Source of the DNA: Acutalibacter sp. 1XD8-33
GTDB lineage: Bacteria > Bacillota > Clostridia > Oscillospirales > Acutalibacteraceae
Assembly (NCBI RefSeq): GCF_003612555.1
Contig: NZ_RAZF01000001.1
Location: forward strand, 248,001-312,000
Length of the DNA stretch: 64,000 nucleotides
Direction: 5' to 3'
This document shows positions 38,917 through 47,666 of this stretch, piece after piece (position 1 is the stretch's first letter; each line of letters opens with the position of its first letter). A program made the position numbers and the translations under genes. Under the pieces are notes generated by a model, which saw only the letters and a list, made by a program, of their open reading frames with translations, was not told the origin of the DNA and did not search any database.

Positions 38917-39912
38917 ATGGCGACACTGAAGGATGTGGCGGCTAAAGTTGGCGTATCCATTACCACGGTATCCCGGGTGCTGAACGATCGGGGATCCATT
39001 AGCGAGAAAACAAAGGAGAGAGTATTCCAGGCCATGAAAGAGCTGGACTATTTCCCCAACGAAATGGCCCGCTCCCTGTCCAACCGGAATAGCCACCTGC
39101 TGGGCCTGATCGTCCCCTACATCAACCACCCTTTTTTTGGAATGCTCACCGACGCGGTGGAGCAGGCCTGCTATCGGGAGGGCTACAAGCTGCTGCTCTG
39201 CGCCTCGGGCAACAGCGCCCAGCGGGAAAAAGAGCATTTTTCCATGCTGCGGGCCAACAATGTGGCAGGCGTGATGGTGTGCAGCCGTATTGAAAAGGCC
39301 GAAGGATATTTGAAAAGTGATTTCCCCCTAGTGAGCATTGAGCGCAACATCGCGGACGTGCCCTCAGTATCCTGTGACAACTATAAGGGCGGCGTGCTCG
39401 CCGCTCAAGAGCTGGCCGCAAGCGGCTGCAAGCATGTGCTCCTTTTGGGCAACCGGGTGAAAGGCCATATGATGCCTGCGGGGCTGCGGTATATGGGATT
39501 CGAGGAGGAGTGCGCCAGACTGGGGCTGGACAGCAGAAATTACTATCTTAACGATGAGGACCTGTTCGCCGAGGGCCTGCCGGACAATTTGACTGCCATT
39601 TTCGAGGGGAGCCCTCAGGTAGACGGTGTGTTTGCTACCAGCGACGTGCTGGCCGCCAAGCTGGTGACCAGCCTGCGGGGACTCAAGGAATGTCCGGAAC
39701 GGCTGGCCGTGGTGGGGTTCGATGGCGTAAATATCTCCGAATACTGCGATATTAGCACAGTGGCCCAGCCCATCAGTCAGATGGGGGCTTTCGCGGTGAA
39801 CACCTTGATCCGCCGAATCAACGGCGAGATGGCGCCAGACCGGACCGTGTTGCCGGTGAACTTTTTGCGCCGGGGCAGTTCGGGCCCGGGGGCCAACGCC
39901 CTGAGACGGTAA
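38917..39912 (+). CDS. LacI family transcriptional regulator
   Basis: 331 residues. The N-terminal helix-turn-helix has MATLKDVAAKVGVSITTVSR and VLNDRGSIS, with the hinge region around LDYFPNEMARSL. The periplasmic-binding-like effector domain follows from about residue 60 (LLGLIVPYINHPFFGML). The ATG at 38917 has GGAG 8 bases upstream; 38911 is too close. Flanked by carbohydrate genes, it probably represses the GH32 and importer promoters until a sugar binds. Confidence 0.93.
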   Translation: MATLKDVAAKVGVSITTVSRVLNDRGSISEKTKERVFQAMKELDYFPNEMARSLSNRNSHLLGLIVPYINHPFFGMLTDAVEQACYREGYKLLLCASGNSAQREKEHFSMLRANNVAGVMVCSRIEKAEGYLKSDFPLVSIERNIADVPSVSCDNYKGGVLAAQELAASGCKHVLLLGNRVKGHMMPAGLRYMGFEEECARLGLDSRNYYLNDEDLFAEGLPDNLTAIFEGSPQVDGVFATSDVLAAKLVTSLRGLKECPERLAVVGFDGVNISEYCDISTVAQPISQMGAFAVNTLIRRINGEMAPDRTVLPVNFLRRGSSGPGANALRR

Positions 39913-40073
39913 AACTGGTCAATCTGAACAGAAAAGTGAGAGATTTGGGGAGTATCCTGTGAGGAAGATGACACCCGTCGGAAAGAGAATGCTTTTCGGC
40001 GGGTGCGATTACTTGTATGAACAGGTTCTAATTGCCTTACCGACAAATCGGGATTTGATAAAGGAGAATGAAT

Positions 40074-40520
40074 ATGGCAATTCGGTTAGAACCCATAACC
40101 GAGGATAATTTTATTGAGGCATTTCATTTGCGGTTGGCTGAGGGTTAGGAGAAATTTGTCTCTCATCCAATCAGAAGTCTGGCGCAGGCTTATGTATATC
40201 GAAATCAATGTCAGCCGTTTGGCATCTGCAATGATGAAAAAATGGTTGGCTATGTTATGGTGATTTATGATTATGATATCCCTGAATATGATATCTGGCA
40301 CATGATGATTGACAGGGCTTGTCAAGGCTGCGGCTACGCACAGAAAGCGCTAAAGAAATGTCTGGAATATATTGATACAAAGCCCTTTGGCGATTCCAAT
40401 CGGGTTGTGCTGACTTGTAACAAAGAAAATTATGCCGCTTTGCATATTTATGAAAAAGCAGGATTCTCTTTTACAGGTGAACAAGACGAAGAGGAGGTCG
40501 AAATGGTGCTATACCGATAA
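40074..40520 (+). pseudogene. GNAT acetyltransferase, interrupted by a TAG stop
   Basis: The frame from ATG 40074 (after AAGGAG) reads MAIRLEPITEDNF, reaches TAG at codon 25 (40146-40148), then continues EKFVSHPIRSLAQAYVY to the end. The remainder has GNAT features: acetyl-CoA loop region RACQGCGYAQKAL and NYAALHIYEKAGF. One C-to-T change (CAG to TAG) would explain the stop. Translation might restart at 40242, which would lack the N-terminal strand. AT-richer than its neighbours; possibly acquired. Confidence 0.75.
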
Positions 40521-40540
40521 CTTCCGGCTTACCGTGGGTT

Positions 40541-40645
40541 ATAGTTAACACGGTTCAAAAGAGGTAGGATACCTCTTTTGAACCAGGCGGCATAGCCGCC
40601 CAGCTTGAAAATCGGTAACTACCGATTTTCAAGTGTGTTTACTAT
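40541..40645. repeat. 105-bp cloverleaf element, copy 1
   Basis: Terminal inverted repeats ATAGTTAACAC / GTGTTTACTAT enclose three hairpins: 40552-40584 (GGTTCAAAAGAGGTA/TACCTCTTTTGAACC), 40586-40600 (GGCGGC/GCCGCC) and 40604-40633 (CTTGAAAATCGGTA/TACCGATTTTCAAG). Copy 2 at 56261-56365 is the same length in opposite orientation and mostly identical, with changes concentrated in loops. There is no coding capacity. Confidence 0.88.
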
Positions 40646-40907
40646 GCGCAAGTATAAAAAGGGCAGGGTAGATCGTTGTGGTCTGCCTTGCCCTTTGACC
40701 TTCCGTCTTTTGTTTTCAGAGTTGAAGAAATATTCCACTTAAGAATTATAAAAGTGGAAGAATAATTCATTTATCGATATAAAAATATAGACAAGCGATT
40801 GCGCTGAAAAAAAGAAGTATAATGCCGAATTACCTAAAAAGCACGGGAAAACTCCCGAAGAAAACCATTTCTTCACGTAAAAAAGTGAAAAATTTATGAA
40901 TAACTTA

Positions 40908-40970
40908 TTGACAATTACACTAAACTGTACTATAATACCATCATTGATTGGGTTTAGCGCTTGCGTAAAC
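40908..40970 (+). promoter_or_regulatory. promoter and candidate LacI-type operator of the sugar importer
   Basis: TTGACA (40908-40913), 17 bases, TATAAT (40931-40936), all consensus. At about +9, GTTTAGCGCTTGCG (40952-40965) shares 10 of 14 positions with the LacI/CcpA-type palindrome TGTAAGCGCTTACA, and GTTTA/TAAAC bound it. Bases 40971-41169 form a long leader with the inverted pair TTCTCAACCATTCC / AGAATGGTTGAGAA (40997-41024). No gene lies in 40646-41169. Confidence 0.75.
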
Positions 40971-41169
40971 TCAACAAGATAAAGGACATATGTCCTTTTC
41001 TCAACCATTCCAGAGAATGGTTGAGAAGCGCGGCTTGAAAACTTAAGAAACTGCTTTCATGCCCTGCCGGATGAGCGGGAACTGTCAGAGCCGCTCACGC
41101 GGCGATTGTGGGTTGTGAGTACAGGTTCAAAGCCCCAGGCCGTGAAACAATTACTTAGGAGGTAAAAAA

Positions 41170-42744
41170 ATGACGAAGAAAATCACAGCCATGCTGCTGG
41201 CGCTGCTGATGATTGTGGCGGTATTTGCCGCCTGCGGCAACGATAGCGGCAACAGCAGCTCCTCTCAGCAGGAGAGCAGCTCCAGCGAGGCCGGCGGAGA
41301 CGAGAGCTCCAGCGAAGAAAGCTCTTCCGAGACCGAGAGCTCCGAGGCCGGTACTTCCGGCGACATCCCCACCATCTCCCTGATGGCCACCTGCGGCACC
41401 ACTCCTTCTGACACCGCCGACATCGAGGCCGCTCTCAGCAAGATCACCAGCGAGAAGATCGGCTGCAACGTGGAGATCATCACCATCGAGATCGGTAACG
41501 CCTCTCAGCAGATGAACCTGCTGCTGGCCGGCGGCGATGACACCCTGGACGTGTTCTATGCCGGTATCGGCACCAGCTTTGTAAACGTGGCCAGCCACGG
41601 CCAGGCCATGGAGCTGGATTCCCTGATGGAGCCCTATGCGGACGAGATGAAGAAGGCTCTGGGCGAGAAGGTGTATGAGTCCGGCCGCATCGGCGGCAAG
41701 CTGTACGGCATCGGCCGTCTGCTGGACCAGGCTTCCACCCCCTGCTTCACCATCCGCGGCGACATTGCCAGCGAGTTCGGCTATAAGAACGGCGACAAGA
41801 TCGACCTGGAGAAGCTGACCAAGCTGTTCGAGGACGTGCATGCCAAGTATCCCGACACTCCCATCATCGGGCCCAACAACGGCGCTCCCAACATCGGCGA
41901 CAGCCGCGTGGACGCTCTGGGCGACGGCAACAAGCTGGGTGTTCTGGGCGACTACGGCCAGGCCACCACGGTTACCAACTACTATGAGATGGACGAGTAC
42001 AAGGAGCTGGTGAGCTACTTCAAGAAGTGGAAGGAAATGGGCGTCTACATGCCCGACCTGCTGAATTCCACCGAGGCTCCCGTGGACTTCATCCCCACCA
42101 GCAAGTGCTTCGGTTGCTTTGCCGGCCACTTCAGCGCCGAGATGAACGGCATCTGGTCCACCGCCAACTTCAAGACTGACTGCGCCTCCCTGCAGATCTA
42201 TCCCGACGCCGTCGCGGTTACCCCGGGCGCCTATGGTTGCATCAACCCCGCCACCAAGAGCCCCGAGCAGGCCGCCGGGCTGCTCTATCTGCTCTCTACT
42301 GACGCTGACGTAGAGAACCTGCTGATCAACGGCATTGAGGGCCAGCACTATCAGCTGAAGGATGACGGCACCGCCACCTTCGTGGACGGCCAGGACATCT
42401 CCAGCGTGGGCTGGGCTCTGGGTTACAGCTGGGCCAACCAGAACTCCACCCTGTCCATCCCCTTCGAGTATCCCGCCGACTACTTCGACAAGCTGCTGGA
42501 CGCTAACGCTTCCGCCAAGCAGTCCAAGGCTTTCGGTTGCCAGTTTGACCTGACCGACGTTTCCGACGCGGTTTCCGCCTGCACCAACGTGGTCAATCAG
42601 TATGCCAACCCCCTGGCCGCTGGTTCCGTTGAGGACTTCGACGCCACTCTGGCTAAGTTCCAGGAGGACCTGAAGGCCGCCGGCATCGACGAGATCATCG
42701 CCGCCCGCCAGGAGCAGCTGGACGACTTCCTTGCCAGCAAGTAA
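41170..42744 (+). CDS. ABC importer extracellular solute-binding lipoprotein
   Basis: 524 residues. A lipoprotein signal peptide ends in VFAAC (lipobox Cys at residue 21). A very Ser/Glu-rich linker (about 26-60) precedes the binding domain, which resembles LplA/YtcQ-type family 1 sugar-binding proteins. A C-terminal DUF3502-like part is likely. It delivers an oligosaccharide to the two permeases downstream. The ATG follows AGGAGGT. No ATPase gene is in the cluster, so a shared MsmX-like ATPase elsewhere is expected. Confidence 0.92.
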   Translation: MTKKITAMLLALLMIVAVFAACGNDSGNSSSSQQESSSSEAGGDESSSEESSSETESSEAGTSGDIPTISLMATCGTTPSDTADIEAALSKITSEKIGCNVEIITIEIGNASQQMNLLLAGGDDTLDVFYAGIGTSFVNVASHGQAMELDSLMEPYADEMKKALGEKVYESGRIGGKLYGIGRLLDQASTPCFTIRGDIASEFGYKNGDKIDLEKLTKLFEDVHAKYPDTPIIGPNNGAPNIGDSRVDALGDGNKLGVLGDYGQATTVTNYYEMDEYKELVSYFKKWKEMGVYMPDLLNSTEAPVDFIPTSKCFGCFAGHFSAEMNGIWSTANFKTDCASLQIYPDAVAVTPGAYGCINPATKSPEQAAGLLYLLSTDADVENLLINGIEGQHYQLKDDGTATFVDGQDISSVGWALGYSWANQNSTLSIPFEYPADYFDKLLDANASAKQSKAFGCQFDLTDVSDAVSACTNVVNQYANPLAAGSVEDFDATLAKFQEDLKAAGIDEIIAARQEQLDDFLASK

Positions 42745-42774
42745 GTTTTTCATCCCCTAATAAGTGATTCGTGC

Positions 42775-42806
42775 GATAGGCAGATAAAGGCGTTTATCTG
42801 CCTATC
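42775..42806 (+). promoter_or_regulatory. long hairpin between binding-protein and permease genes
   Basis: A perfect 14-bp stem GATAGGCAGATAAA / TTTATCTGCCTATC with a 4-base loop, not followed by a U-run. Such hairpins commonly stabilise the upstream message so that more binding protein than permease is made; here that role is inferred from position. Confidence 0.6.
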
Positions 42807-42871
42807 CGCATAATAAAGCCCGGATACCTCCCCCCTGCGGCCGGGCGAAAGAAAGGAACAGTGAAATACAT

Positions 42872-43816
42872 ATGGCAAAGCCTGCTTCCTCTTTGCAAAA
42901 ACCGCCGAAGAAACAGGGCGCGTTCTCCAAGTATATCCCCCTGTACGCCCTGATGATACCCGGACTGATCTATCTCTTTATCAACAACTATATGCCCATG
43001 TTCGGCTTGACCTTTGCCTTCAAGAAGATCAACTATAACGTGGGCGTGTTCAACAGTCCCTGGTGCGGCCTGAACAACTTCACCTTCCTGTTCAAGACCG
43101 ATGATGCTTTCATCATCTTCCGCAACACCATCTGCTATAATCTGGTGTTTATCCTTCTGGGAAATGTGGTGGCCATTATCATCGCCATCCTGCTGGAGCA
43201 GATCCGCACCAAGGCCCTGAAGATCTACCAGACCTGCATCCTGATCCCCTACCTGCTGTCTATCACTGTGGTCAGCTATCTGGCCTTCGCGTTCCTCAGC
43301 TCCGACAGCGGCTTCATCAACAACTCCATCCTGGAGCCTCTGGGCATGGAGCCCATTAGCTGGTATTCCACGCCCCGGTACTGGCCGTTTATCCTGGTGT
43401 TTATCAATTTGTGGAAGGGCTTCGGTTACTCCTCCATTTTGTATTTCGCCACCCTGATCGGCGTGGACGGCTCCTACTATGAGGCGGCGGTAATTGACGG
43501 CGCCTCCACTTGGCAGCAGATCAAGTATGTGACCCTGCCCTGCTTGAAAACCACCATCATCACCTTGGTAATCATGGCCATCGGCCGCATGTTCTACTCT
43601 GACTTCGGCCTGTTCTATCAGGTGCCCATGAATAACGGAATGCTGTTCGACGTGACCAATACTATTGACACCTATGTGTATCGCGGCCTGCTGCAGCTTA
43701 ACGACGTGGGCCGGTCCTCTGCGGCGGGCTTCCTACAGTCCCTTTTGGGCTTCACCCTGGTCATGATCACCAATGTTATCACCCGCAAGGTCGACCCGGA
43801 CAGCGCGCTATTCTAA
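42872..43816 (+). CDS. ABC sugar importer permease, LplB-like
   Basis: 314 residues, six predicted membrane helices. The EAA loop reads YYEAAVIDGASTWQQIKYVTLP, the coupling site for an ATPase. N-terminal LYALMIPGLIYLFINNY is typical of the LplB/YtcP permeases. The ATG follows GAAAGGAA. The second permease starts 21 bases after its stop. Confidence 0.92.
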   Translation: MAKPASSLQKPPKKQGAFSKYIPLYALMIPGLIYLFINNYMPMFGLTFAFKKINYNVGVFNSPWCGLNNFTFLFKTDDAFIIFRNTICYNLVFILLGNVVAIIIAILLEQIRTKALKIYQTCILIPYLLSITVVSYLAFAFLSSDSGFINNSILEPLGMEPISWYSTPRYWPFILVFINLWKGFGYSSILYFATLIGVDGSYYEAAVIDGASTWQQIKYVTLPCLKTTIITLVIMAIGRMFYSDFGLFYQVPMNNGMLFDVTNTIDTYVYRGLLQLNDVGRSSAAGFLQSLLGFTLVMITNVITRKVDPDSALF

Positions 43817-43837
43817 GAGGAAGGGATGGATGAATAA

Positions 43838-44731
43838 ATGATTACGTCAAGTAAGGCTGCCAAAATTATACCGAACATTGTTCTGACCATATTGACCTTA
43901 ATATGCGTCATTCCCCTTTTGCTGCTGCTGATGGCCTCTTTTACGGACGAGCAGACCCTGACCATGAACGGCTACTCCTTCTTCCCGGCCAAATTCAGCG
44001 CGGCGTCTTACCAATACATCTTTAAGGCCAGCCAGACAGTGTTCCGGGCCTATGGCGTCACCTTCCTGGTGACTCTGGTGGGCACCGCCTGCAATGTGGT
44101 TATGACGGTTTTCCTGGCCTACCCTCTGGCCCGCCCCGGACTGCCCGCCAGAAATGTCATCGCCTTTTTGGTGTTCTTCACCATGCTGTTTAACGGCGGT
44201 CTGGTGCCCACCTACATCATGTACTCCCAGATCTTCCACATCCGGGATACGATTTTTGCCCTGCTGATCCCTACCTTCCTGATGAGTCCCTTTAACGTGA
44301 TCCTGATGCGCAACTACTTTAAGACCAATATTCCGGACGCGATTATTGAGGCGGCCCGCCTGGATGGCGCCAGCGAGCTGAAAACCCTGATTGAGGTTGT
44401 GCTGCCCATGTCCACTCCCATCATCGGCACGGTGGGCCTGATGTCCGGCCTGGCCTATTGGAACGACTGGACCAACGGCCTCTACTATCTGGTAAAGCGC
44501 ACCGACCTCTACAGCATCCAGAACGTGCTGACCAACATGCTGAACAATATCCAGTTCCTCAAGACCTCTGCCCAGCAATTGCAGGGCGTGAACCTGGAGC
44601 TGGGTGCTATTCCCAGCGTAGGCGTGCGCATGGCCATCGCCGTGGTGGCGGTGGTGCCGGTGATGATCGTGTACCCCTTCATCCAGAAGTCCTTTGTGAA
44701 GGGCATCGTGATCGGCGGCGTAAAGGGATAA
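43838..44731 (+). CDS. ABC sugar importer permease, LplC-like
   Basis: 297 residues, six membrane helices, EAA loop IIEAARLDGASELKTLIEVVLP. It pairs with the preceding permease to form the channel. The ending SFVKGIVIGGVKG is characteristic of LplC-like permeases. A GGAAGGG lies upstream of the ATG. A GC-rich hairpin ends the importer operon (next entry). Confidence 0.92.
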   Translation: MITSSKAAKIIPNIVLTILTLICVIPLLLLLMASFTDEQTLTMNGYSFFPAKFSAASYQYIFKASQTVFRAYGVTFLVTLVGTACNVVMTVFLAYPLARPGLPARNVIAFLVFFTMLFNGGLVPTYIMYSQIFHIRDTIFALLIPTFLMSPFNVILMRNYFKTNIPDAIIEAARLDGASELKTLIEVVLPMSTPIIGTVGLMSGLAYWNDWTNGLYYLVKRTDLYSIQNVLTNMLNNIQFLKTSAQQLQGVNLELGAIPSVGVRMAIAVVAVVPVMIVYPFIQKSFVKGIVIGGVKG

Positions 44732-44752
44732 TCCAGAATATGATTCAGACAG

Positions 44753-44790
44753 CGGGGCGGGCTTTCGGGCGGCCCCGCCGTCTTATAATC
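44753..44790 (+). terminator. probable terminator after the importer operon
   Basis: GCGGGGC paired to GCCCCGC (about 44754-44781) followed by GTCTTAT, 22 bases after the permease stop. Confidence 0.6.
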
Positions 44791-45067
44791 GATACTTTTT
44801 GTAGTAATACTGTGTGGCCTTCGTACGCACAGGTCGCGTACTACGGCAAGGTCGTGGGACTCCGTCCCACACCCTGCGAGCTTTTGAAAGAGCTCGAGCA
44901 AAACTTTTACGGTTGTTAGGTTAGCGCGATAAAAAAACGTGAATTGTCTGCGACGAACGAAGTGAGGAAGCAGGGTAAAAGTTTTTGATCAAACTTTTTT
45001 CAAAAAGTTTGTGGGGTTTGGGGCAACGCCCCAAGGTCTTAAGGATTTTTTCGAGAGGAGAATGGTT
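44791..45067. repeat. intergenic repeat, near-copy of 29466-29560
   Basis: Bases 44946-45041 (GACGAACGAAGTGAGGAAGC to the TTGGGGCAACGCCCCAAGG hairpin) differ from 29466-29560 in only a few positions. Bases 44850-44885 carry a GTCGTGGGACTCCGTCCCAC hairpin. No gene is supported. Confidence 0.75.
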
Positions 45068-45976
45068 ATGTCCCAATGGAAGGAACACATGGCGGAAAAC
45101 GACGTCTACGCGGCCGCGCTGGCCGGAAAGCCCCACGAGACCTGCCCGGCGGACCCCTATGTGCTGGTGTTCCAGAACCCGGAGATCCCCGGCGTGCGGC
45201 ACCTGTTTTTCGACGGCCACAGCAAGGGCACCGGCACCTGGATGCACCTGATCGAGGGGGAGGACCGGGCCCTGCTCATCGACACGGCCTTCGGCGTGGG
45301 GGACCTGAAGGCCCTGGTGGAGACCCTCACGGACAAGCCCTGCGACGTGGCCCTCACCCATTTTCACGGGGACCACAGCGCCGGGGCCGGGCAGTTCGGT
45401 AAAGTCTACTGCCACAAGTACGACGCCCCTTATCTCCGGGATTCCATCCGAAGCGGACACAGGCTGCTGCCCGCCGGGGATTTCTACCGCCCGGAGGACG
45501 TGCAGCCCCTGGACGAGAGCCTGGAGATCGGGGAGATGGAGGAGGGCTTCCGGCTCGTCCTGGGCCCGGGCCACGAGGTGGAGGCCATCCATATGCCCGG
45601 CCACGCCGCGGGGGGAACCATGTTCCTGGACCACAGCACCGGGGCCCTGTTCAGCGGGGACGCCATCCTCTCCACCCCCACCCTGATTCTGGACCGCTTC
45701 CCGGCCCCCCACTACCCGGAGTACATGACTGTCACCGCCTTCCGGAACGCCATCCGGGATTTCCTGCCCCGGCTGGACCAGGTGAAGGCGCTCTATCCGG
45801 GCCACGGGCGGCTGGGCATGGGCCCGGAGCTGGTGACGGACATGCTGGCCTGCTGCGAGGCCATGATCGCCGCGCCGGAGGAGTTCGAGGAGTACGACTA
45901 TGTGGATGACCCCGCCCAGAGGCGGATCAAATGCGTGGGGCAGGCCATGGTGGTCTATTCCCCGTCCCGCATTTGA
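45068..45976 (+). CDS. metallo-beta-lactamase fold hydrolase
   Basis: 302 residues with HFHGDHSAG (HxHxDH zinc motif), MPGHAAGG, the bridging Asp in FSGDAIL and a late His in YPGHGR. It belongs to the glyoxalase II-like MBL group. The ATG at 45068 has GAGAGGAG 7 bases upstream; 45062 is too close. The next gene follows by 21 bases, starting a run of three hydrolase genes likely expressed together. Substrate unknown. Confidence 0.87.
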   Translation: MSQWKEHMAENDVYAAALAGKPHETCPADPYVLVFQNPEIPGVRHLFFDGHSKGTGTWMHLIEGEDRALLIDTAFGVGDLKALVETLTDKPCDVALTHFHGDHSAGAGQFGKVYCHKYDAPYLRDSIRSGHRLLPAGDFYRPEDVQPLDESLEIGEMEEGFRLVLGPGHEVEAIHMPGHAAGGTMFLDHSTGALFSGDAILSTPTLILDRFPAPHYPEYMTVTAFRNAIRDFLPRLDQVKALYPGHGRLGMGPELVTDMLACCEAMIAAPEEFEEYDYVDDPAQRRIKCVGQAMVVYSPSRI

Positions 45977-45997
45977 AATATAGAGAAGGAGCAAACT

Positions 45998-46861
45998 ATG
46001 AGAACCAGATTTCTGCCCAAAATGACCCACGACGAGGTCTGCCAGTACGTGGAGCGTAACGACATCATCTTTGTGCCCTTTGGCACGGTGGAGGTCCACG
46101 GCACCTTTCCTCTGGACGTGGAGCAAACAGTTCCGGAGGCCCTCAGCCTTTTGATGGCCGAGAAGGTGGACGGCCTGGTACTGGGCCAGCTGCCCTACTT
46201 CTTCTGCGGGGCCAGCCCCATGAGCCCGGGCACCATCCAGATGTCCGTCTCCAAGGGCTTGCCCTATCTGAAAGCCATTGCCCACTCCCTGCTGAACCAG
46301 GGCTTCCGCCGCCAGATCTATGTGTCCTGCCACGGCCCGGCTTTCCTGACCGGCGGTGTGCTGGTGACGGATTTCTTTGATGAAACCAAGTGCCCGATCA
46401 GTTATATTGACACGATCAACGTGATTGATTTTGTTCGGGGAAAGGGAGTGAATATGAGCCTGGACGATTTTGACGGTCTATGTTATGGCGCTTACGAAAT
46501 CCTGGACCGTAAAAACGAGCTGGTGGTGGACCCTGACCTGCCCACGCCGGAGAAGCGCCAGCCCCGGGCCGTGATCGACAACACGGACGTGTTCCAACGC
46601 TTTGCCCATGGTTCCGGCTCGGTAGGCTTTTATTTTGAGGAACCTCAGGACCATGTGGGAATGACCGGAGCCTGCAAGACCCTGGAGGAGCGGGACGAGC
46701 GTTGCGCCAAGGGGGCCGCCAAGCTGCGGGAGATCGTGGATAACATGGAAATCGAGCTGTATGTACAGAAGCTCCGGGAGCTGGACCAGGAGCAGCAGGA
46801 GAAGATCATCCCCCGGTATGCCGGAATTCTCCCCAAAAACAAATACTATCCCAATAAATAA
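45998..46861 (+). CDS. creatininase family amidohydrolase-like protein
   Basis: 287 residues. The family motif near the N-terminus reads VPFGTVEVHGTFPLDVE, giving Glu, His and Asp metal ligands as in creatininase PxGSxEqHG..LP..tD. A second block reads VSCHGPAFLTGG, replacing the usual NGHGGN, so metal binding or substrate differs. Members open cyclic amides or lactams. It sits between an MBL hydrolase and an esterase. The ATG follows AGAAGGAG. Confidence 0.8.
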   Translation: MRTRFLPKMTHDEVCQYVERNDIIFVPFGTVEVHGTFPLDVEQTVPEALSLLMAEKVDGLVLGQLPYFFCGASPMSPGTIQMSVSKGLPYLKAIAHSLLNQGFRRQIYVSCHGPAFLTGGVLVTDFFDETKCPISYIDTINVIDFVRGKGVNMSLDDFDGLCYGAYEILDRKNELVVDPDLPTPEKRQPRAVIDNTDVFQRFAHGSGSVGFYFEEPQDHVGMTGACKTLEERDERCAKGAAKLREIVDNMEIELYVQKLRELDQEQQEKIIPRYAGILPKNKYYPNK

Positions 46862-46886
46862 GGCATTTTTGAAAGGAGTGCTATCA

Positions 46887-47666
46887 ATGGCAAGAGTACA
46901 GTGCAATTTATTTTCCTATTCCCTGGGGCATGGGGTGGACATCGAGGTCACCCTGCCCTCCTTCACCCCCTGCAACATGGACCAGGAGCACACCCACAAG
47001 CTGCCCGCCAAGTTCCCGGTGCTGTATCTGCTCCACGGTCACGGCAACGACTATGCCGTCTGGCACCGGTTCACCAGCGTGGACCGGTACGCCGAGGAGG
47101 AGCGCATCGCGGTGGTGACCTTCTCTGTAGGCAATGTGCCCTATGACAATGCTCCCGGCGGCAACAATTTCTACGATTTCCTGGAAAAGGAGCTGCCGGA
47201 GTTTGTGGAGAACTATTTCCCAATCTCTAACAAGCCCGAAGAGCGGTACATCGCGGGGCTCTCCATGGGCGGCTACGGCTCCCTGCTCCACGGCCTGGAG
47301 AACCCGGAGCGCTACAGCGCCATCGGGGCCTTCTCCCCGGCGGTGTTCAACAAGCAGCAGATCGAGGACCGGGCCCAGTCCCGTGGGCTGGTGCTGCGGG
47401 ACCTGTACGAGGTCACGGAAAAGGCCGTGGCCGGGGGCAAGGTGCCGGACCTGTTCCTGTGCATTGGGGACAAGGACTTCCTCTACGAGCCGGTGACTGA
47501 GTACCACAATTTCCTGGAAAAGACCTGGAAGGGCGCGCGGCTGCGCTATGACGACATGCCCGGCTACAAGCATGAGTTCGCCATCTGGGACATCGAGATT
47601 CTGAACTTCCTGCAGTGGATCAAGCGGGAGGATGCGTACAAGGCTATGGGCCCCAATCAGGTTTGA
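46887..47666 (+). CDS. CE1/EstA-like alpha/beta-hydrolase esterase
   Basis: 259 residues. VLYLLHGHGND forms the oxyanion region, nucleophile Ser126 lies in AGLSMGGYG, and a catalytic His near the end is in GYKHEFAIWD. Similar to acetyl-xylan/tributyrin esterases. No signal peptide. The ATG at 46887 follows AAAGGAG; the longer frame from 46761 lies within the creatininase gene. It is a second esterase in the same catabolic region as the one at 37249. Confidence 0.88.
   Translation: MARVQCNLFSYSLGHGVDIEVTLPSFTPCNMDQEHTHKLPAKFPVLYLLHGHGNDYAVWHRFTSVDRYAEEERIAVVTFSVGNVPYDNAPGGNNFYDFLEKELPEFVENYFPISNKPEERYIAGLSMGGYGSLLHGLENPERYSAIGAFSPAVFNKQQIEDRAQSRGLVLRDLYEVTEKAVAGGKVPDLFLCIGDKDFLYEPVTEYHNFLEKTWKGARLRYDDMPGYKHEFAIWDIEILNFLQWIKREDAYKAMGPNQV

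Noticed and set aside
40739-41008. 89-residue minus-strand frame
   Set aside because: Covers a consensus promoter and operator on the plus strand, is AT-rich and has no ribosome site.
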